Below the pieces are notes generated by a model that ran no database searches, had not been told where the DNA came from, and saw only the letters and a list, made by a program, of their open reading frames with translations. Source: Guptibacillus hwajinpoensis (GTDB lineage Bacteria; Bacillota; Bacilli; Bacillales; Guptibacillaceae). From it: a stretch of DNA of 64,000 nt. Positions 61,835 through 64,000 of this stretch are shown piece after piece. The stretch's first letter is position 1, and every line of letters begins with the position of its first letter. Location of the stretch: assembly GCF_001039475.1 (NCBI RefSeq), contig NZ_LELK01000001.1, positions 717,466 through 781,465 of the forward strand, in the 5' to 3' direction. A program made the translations under genes and the position numbers.

Positions 61835-62040
61835 TTTATTACAATTATTTCAAAATAATCCAAATAAATCAATAATATTCTTCAAATAAAATCTTCGATT
61901 TATTTACATTTAGAGTACATGTACTTATAAAGAGTAAGCTATGTTATAGCTTACTGTTGATATTGGAGCAAAAAAGGGGAACCTCACATTGAGGTTCCCC
62001 TAAACTATCCAACAAACGCTCCGAGTTAATAGAATAGAAA
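61835..62040 (-). repeat. Array element S12 with promoter block and inserted terminator
   Basis: Outer GGAGC (near 61966) and GCTCC (62019) enclose a strong extra hairpin, AGGGGAACCTCA-ATG-TGAGGTTCCCCT followed on the minus strand by TTTTTT (61975-62002), which should end the 62048 gene. Then GCTCCGAGTTAATAGAATA. Block: TTGATT (61867-61872), 17 bases, AATAAT (61844-61849), for the deacetylase gene 300 bases downstream. The rest of the 510-base gap has a hairpin GGAAG...CTTCC near 61660-61690 and nothing else I can name. Confidence 0.7.
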
Positions 62041-62047
62041 GCGATAT

Positions 62048-62419
62048 TTACATATTCGATATTCCGTTAATGAAAATACTAAATAATAAACTGATTGTTG
62101 TTAAGCCTGCAACTGGGACGGCAAAACTTTTGTTGTTTTTAAATTCAAATATAGCTATGAACAACCCTGATACACATAACACTAACCATACAGGCATAAA
62201 TATAGCATCTGCAATATACGTTGGTAATAAAGCGTAACCGTTAGTTAAGAAAAATAACCAATGCAAAACCAACAACCCTAATATTAAATAAGAGATTTTT
62301 CTAGGTGGTTTTCCTATCTCATTTTTTCTTACTGCAATAAATGGAGTAATGATTAACGTAAAAATTGCAATGATGCCTAAAATCATTAAAAATATTATTG
62401 AAAATCCAATGATGAACAA
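62048..62419 (-). CDS. Four-helix membrane protein, 123 residues
   Basis: Four hydrophobic helices: IIFLMILGIIAIFTLIITPFI, ISYLILGLLVLHWLFFL, IFMPVWLVLCVSGLFIAIF and VAGLTTISLLFSIFI, with a basic loop RKNEIGKPPRK after the first. Start uncertain: TTG at 62419 is close to AAAGGGA, and an ATG twelve codons later cuts into helix one. Not recognised. Single gene between S12 and S13, with the S13 block upstream. Confidence 0.68.
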   Translation of the reverse strand: MFIIGFSIIFLMILGIIAIFTLIITPFIAVRKNEIGKPPRKISYLILGLLVLHWLFFLTNGYALLPTYIADAIFMPVWLVLCVSGLFIAIFEFKNNKSFAVPVAGLTTISLLFSIFINGISNM

Positions 62420-62457
62420 TCCCTTTCTAGATAGTTTATTGAATATTCCTGCCCCAA

Positions 62458-62563
62458 CTCTTCAGTACCGATTATTTCAAACTGATGTGAGTAACTCAAT
62501 CTTTTATTTCATAATAAAGGAAGCATATCTTATTCAAGATATGCTCCGAGTTTAATGAAGACT
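62458..62563 (-). repeat. Array element S13 with promoter block
   Basis: Stem GGAAGCATATCTT / AAGATATGCTCC with one unpaired A, as in S2, then GCTCCGAGTTTAATGAAGA. Block: TTGAGT (62494-62499), 17 bases, AATAAT (62471-62476). From this GCTCCGA rightward the sequence equals that at S5. Confidence 0.78.
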
Positions 62564-62605
62564 CAGTATCAAGATATCTTCTTCTTTAACACCATTACAC
62601 TTCTA

Positions 62606-63154
62606 TTATTTGATAAGATCACTTTTAATAATTGAATACATATATAAATCATCAAATTTACCAAGAGTATATTCATAGTGCCTGAGTAAGCCTTCTTTTG
62701 TGAAACCTAGTTTGCTAACCAACTTTTGTGATTGAATATTACCAGGCTCTATCAAACCTTCTATCCGTTCTAACTGATAGTGATTAAATCCATAACTAAT
62801 AATTGCTCCTAGTGCTTCAGAAGCTATTCCTTTTCCCCAATAGTTTTTACTTAATTCAAATCCAACTTCTGCTCTATAATGTTTGCCTTGCATATTTAAA
62901 TACCCGCAACTACCTATAACTTTACCTGAATCTTTTAAAGTAATTCCCCACCTAATACCTGTACCTTCCGTTATTATTGAGTGATACCATTCGATTTCAT
63001 CCAATACATCTTCAACATTTTGGGCCGGTGCTAATCCCATATGTTTTACGACTTCTTCATCGGATAAATAGTGGTACATATCCAAAGCATCCTCGAAGGT
63101 TACTTCTCTTAAAATTAATCGTTTTGTTTCAATTATTGGATTTTGTTTTTCCAT
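62606..63154 (-). CDS. GNAT acetyltransferase, RimJ/RimL type, duplicated cassette copy 2
   Basis: A 182-residue protein nearly identical to that at 53198; I see four residue changes (Leu to Met, Asp to Gly, Arg to Ser, Ala to Gly). Motifs are the same: ETKRLILREVTFEDA, NYWGKGIASEALG and LVSKLGFTKEGLLR. The 3' spacer and the 5' leader are also shared, out to GCTCCGA at 62543 and to position 63246. Both copies are intact, so the duplication is recent. Confidence 0.88.
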   Translation of the reverse strand: MEKQNPIIETKRLILREVTFEDALDMYHYLSDEEVVKHMGLAPAQNVEDVLDEIEWYHSIITEGTGIRWGITLKDSGKVIGSCGYLNMQGKHYRAEVGFELSKNYWGKGIASEALGAIISYGFNHYQLERIEGLIEPGNIQSQKLVSKLGFTKEGLLRHYEYTLGKFDDLYMYSIIKSDLIK

Positions 63155-63245
63155 TAATGTTCCTCTCTTTAACGTATTTCTATTTTCTTGTATAGCTCCT
63201 CCATATATTGTAGAGCGGAAATCTATGTACCGATCTTCAGCTTTT

Positions 63246-63252
63246 GATACGA
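63246..63252 (-). repeat. Decayed array site S14
   Basis: GATACGA stands where GCTCCGA stands in copy 1 (53838), and the identity between the two GNAT cassettes ends here. GAGATTGCTTAATAAGGA follows. Two mismatches to the heptamer; hairpin absent. Confidence 0.4.
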
Positions 63253-63270
63253 GATTGCTTAATAAGGAAT

Positions 63271-64000
63271 TTATATTAGATCAGTATCTAGAGTCCAACG
63301 TAAACGTCTAACCCACTCCTGTCTAACATCCTCAGGTGCTTGAGTTACTTTGTTTAAAACTTTCCATACTTTATACAAGCAATAGGCTTTTAATTTATCT
63401 GAAGATAACTCAACTGAAGAGTGAATTTTATACTCATTAATAAAAATAGAATTTAATATATCAGAGTGATGTGGATAATGAAGTTTAGTAAACCAACATA
63501 TCCAGCCCACATCTATGAGTGGGTTAGCCCATTCAGCCCATTCCCAGTCTAGAATAGTAATTGAATTTTCCTTAGTAAATAAAACGTTATGTATCCCATA
63601 ATCACCGTGAGTTAAAACCCAATCATTCTCATTATCGTCAACATTATTTAATATTTTTTGGGTGCGTTGGATAAGAATTTCAGGTACAAAGTCTAAATCA
63701 AGATTAATTTCCTTGATCTTACATTGATTTATCGGTTTTAAGTTTGGTTTGAACTTTAAAGAATGAACCGAATTTGAAAGGGTTTTTCCTAATATCCTAT
63801 ATAATATTTTTGTTGTCTCTAAATCATTATGATCTAAAATCGATTGTCCATTTATCCCCTCACAATGCTCCATGATAAGAATTTGCACTCCATCTTCATT
63901 TATGTGTTCATAAAGCTTTGGGACAACGCTTGTTCCTTTAGAAATTTCTAAACTATAAACCTCATTTTTTAGGTCTAGATTAGAAAGAGCCCCAACTTTA
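63271..64000 (-). CDS. Aminoglycoside-phosphotransferase-family kinase (5' end outside window)
   Basis: The frame is open to the window edge; the upstream part read there (VGALSNLDLKNEVYSLEI, then VPKLYEHINEDGVQIL) is the kinase N-lobe, so a GTG at 63888 is not the start. ILIMEHCEGING is the hinge. WVLTHGDYGIHNVLF, about 115 residues before the end, is the catalytic loop (HGDxxxxN), and ITILDWEWAEWANPLIDVGWI the metal loop (D-x-E). The family phosphorylates aminoglycosides, choline or similar small substrates. Probably one more cassette of the array. Confidence 0.88.
   Translation of the reverse strand, partial: KVGALSNLDLKNEVYSLEISKGTSVVPKLYEHINEDGVQILIMEHCEGINGQSILDHNDLETTKILYRILGKTLSNSVHSLKFKPNLKPINQCKIKEINLDLDFVPEILIQRTQKILNNVDDNENDWVLTHGDYGIHNVLFTKENSITILDWEWAEWANPLIDVGWICWFTKLHYPHHSDILNSIFINEYKIHSSVELSSDKLKAYCLYKVWKVLNKVTQAPEDVRQEWVRRLRWTLDTDLI

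Larger units (their letters stand above)
49476..63252 (-). other. Cassette-like array: single minus-strand genes separated by GCTCCGA-hairpin elements
   Basis: Thirteen exact GCTCCGA heptamers (plus strand) lie at 49502, 50302, 51300, 52763, 53135, 53838, 54232, 56105, 57127, 58042, 58675, 62019 and 62543, and decayed forms at 59042 (GCTCTAA) and 63246 (GATACGA). Between neighbours there is nearly always one gene, always on the minus strand, with unrelated functions. The heptamer lies 3' of each gene; beyond it comes a hairpin (GGAGC...GCTCC) and often a promoter-like block for the next gene. The arrangement resembles an integron cassette array, but the core is not GTTRRRY and no integrase is in the window. 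The right end is beyond the window or near 63.25 kb. Confidence 0.65.

Noticed and set aside
49476-63252. Calling the array a classical chromosomal integron
   Set aside because: The core is GCTCCGA, not GTTRRRY; no IntI or other tyrosine recombinase and no attI are in the window; several elements carry promoters, which integron cassettes normally lack.
49476-63252. CRISPR array
   Set aside because: The repeats are hundreds to thousands of bases apart with genes between them, and no cas genes are present.

Overview
The window looks like the chromosome of a low-GC, rod-type Bacillota of the family Bacillaceae, probably a pigmented, salt- or alkali-tolerant lineage related to Halobacillus or Pseudalkalibacillus. 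Evidence: a Bacillus-type argCJBD-carAB-argF operon, T-box and S-box leaders, a SinI-like anti-repressor, strong AGGAGG ribosome sites with frequent GTG/TTG starts, a staphyloxanthin-like C30 carotenoid cluster and an NhaC-type antiporter. I cannot name the species. I saw no rRNA, tRNA, prophage, CRISPR array or recombinase gene.

Layout. 0-5 kb: 3' end of a GltC-like LysR regulator, an MFS exporter, a HAD phosphatase, and glyQS behind a T-box. 4.9-5.3 kb: a small SinI-family gene behind what looks like a cyclic di-GMP-I riboswitch. 5.8-11.5 kb: thioredoxin-like and glutaredoxin-like proteins, the ergothioneine pair egtB-egtD, a GDSL esterase, a Crp/Fnr regulator and a VOC protein. 11.5-14.5 kb: M29 aminopeptidase, AldA-like dehydrogenase and a 45-residue protein. 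14.57-14.79 kb: a gene-free stretch that looks like an unassigned structured RNA. 14.8-27 kb: the arginine pathway, argC-argJ-argB-argD-carA-carB-argF and then argG-argH under their own promoter. 27-37 kb: topB, an orphan pair of peptide-type ABC permeases, a membrane-anchored hydrolase, an FbpA-like domain fused to MsrA behind a SAM riboswitch, and NhaC. 37.3-44 kb: fni and a carotenoid cluster (crtO; crtP-like, cruF-like, crtQ-like, crtN-like). 44-49 kb: Cof-type phosphatase, DUF948 protein, secreted esterase, tandem GNAT.

From about 49.5 kb to the right edge the organisation changes. Every gene lies on the minus strand, nearly every gene stands alone, and genes are separated by a recurring element: the heptamer GCTCCGA, a hairpin whose sequence varies but whose pairing is kept, and in seven copies a promoter-like block with exact 17-base spacing. 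Cargo is typical of accessory cassettes: GNAT acetyltransferases, a phosphotransferase, an MFS exporter, an S51-like peptidase, a hydrolase, a P-loop kinase, small membrane proteins, and second copies of methionine aminopeptidase and M29 aminopeptidase. One cassette (GNAT) is present twice about 9.4 kb apart, nearly identical, with both ends of the identity at GCTCCGA or a decayed form of it. This integron-like but non-integron array is the main candidate for an undescribed system here.

Separately, the left 46 kb carries a family of 120-400 bp MITE-like elements (ends AGGCTC...GAGCCT) with 6-bp target duplications, and one element of another family. Two of these elements touch or supply the stop codons of adjacent genes.
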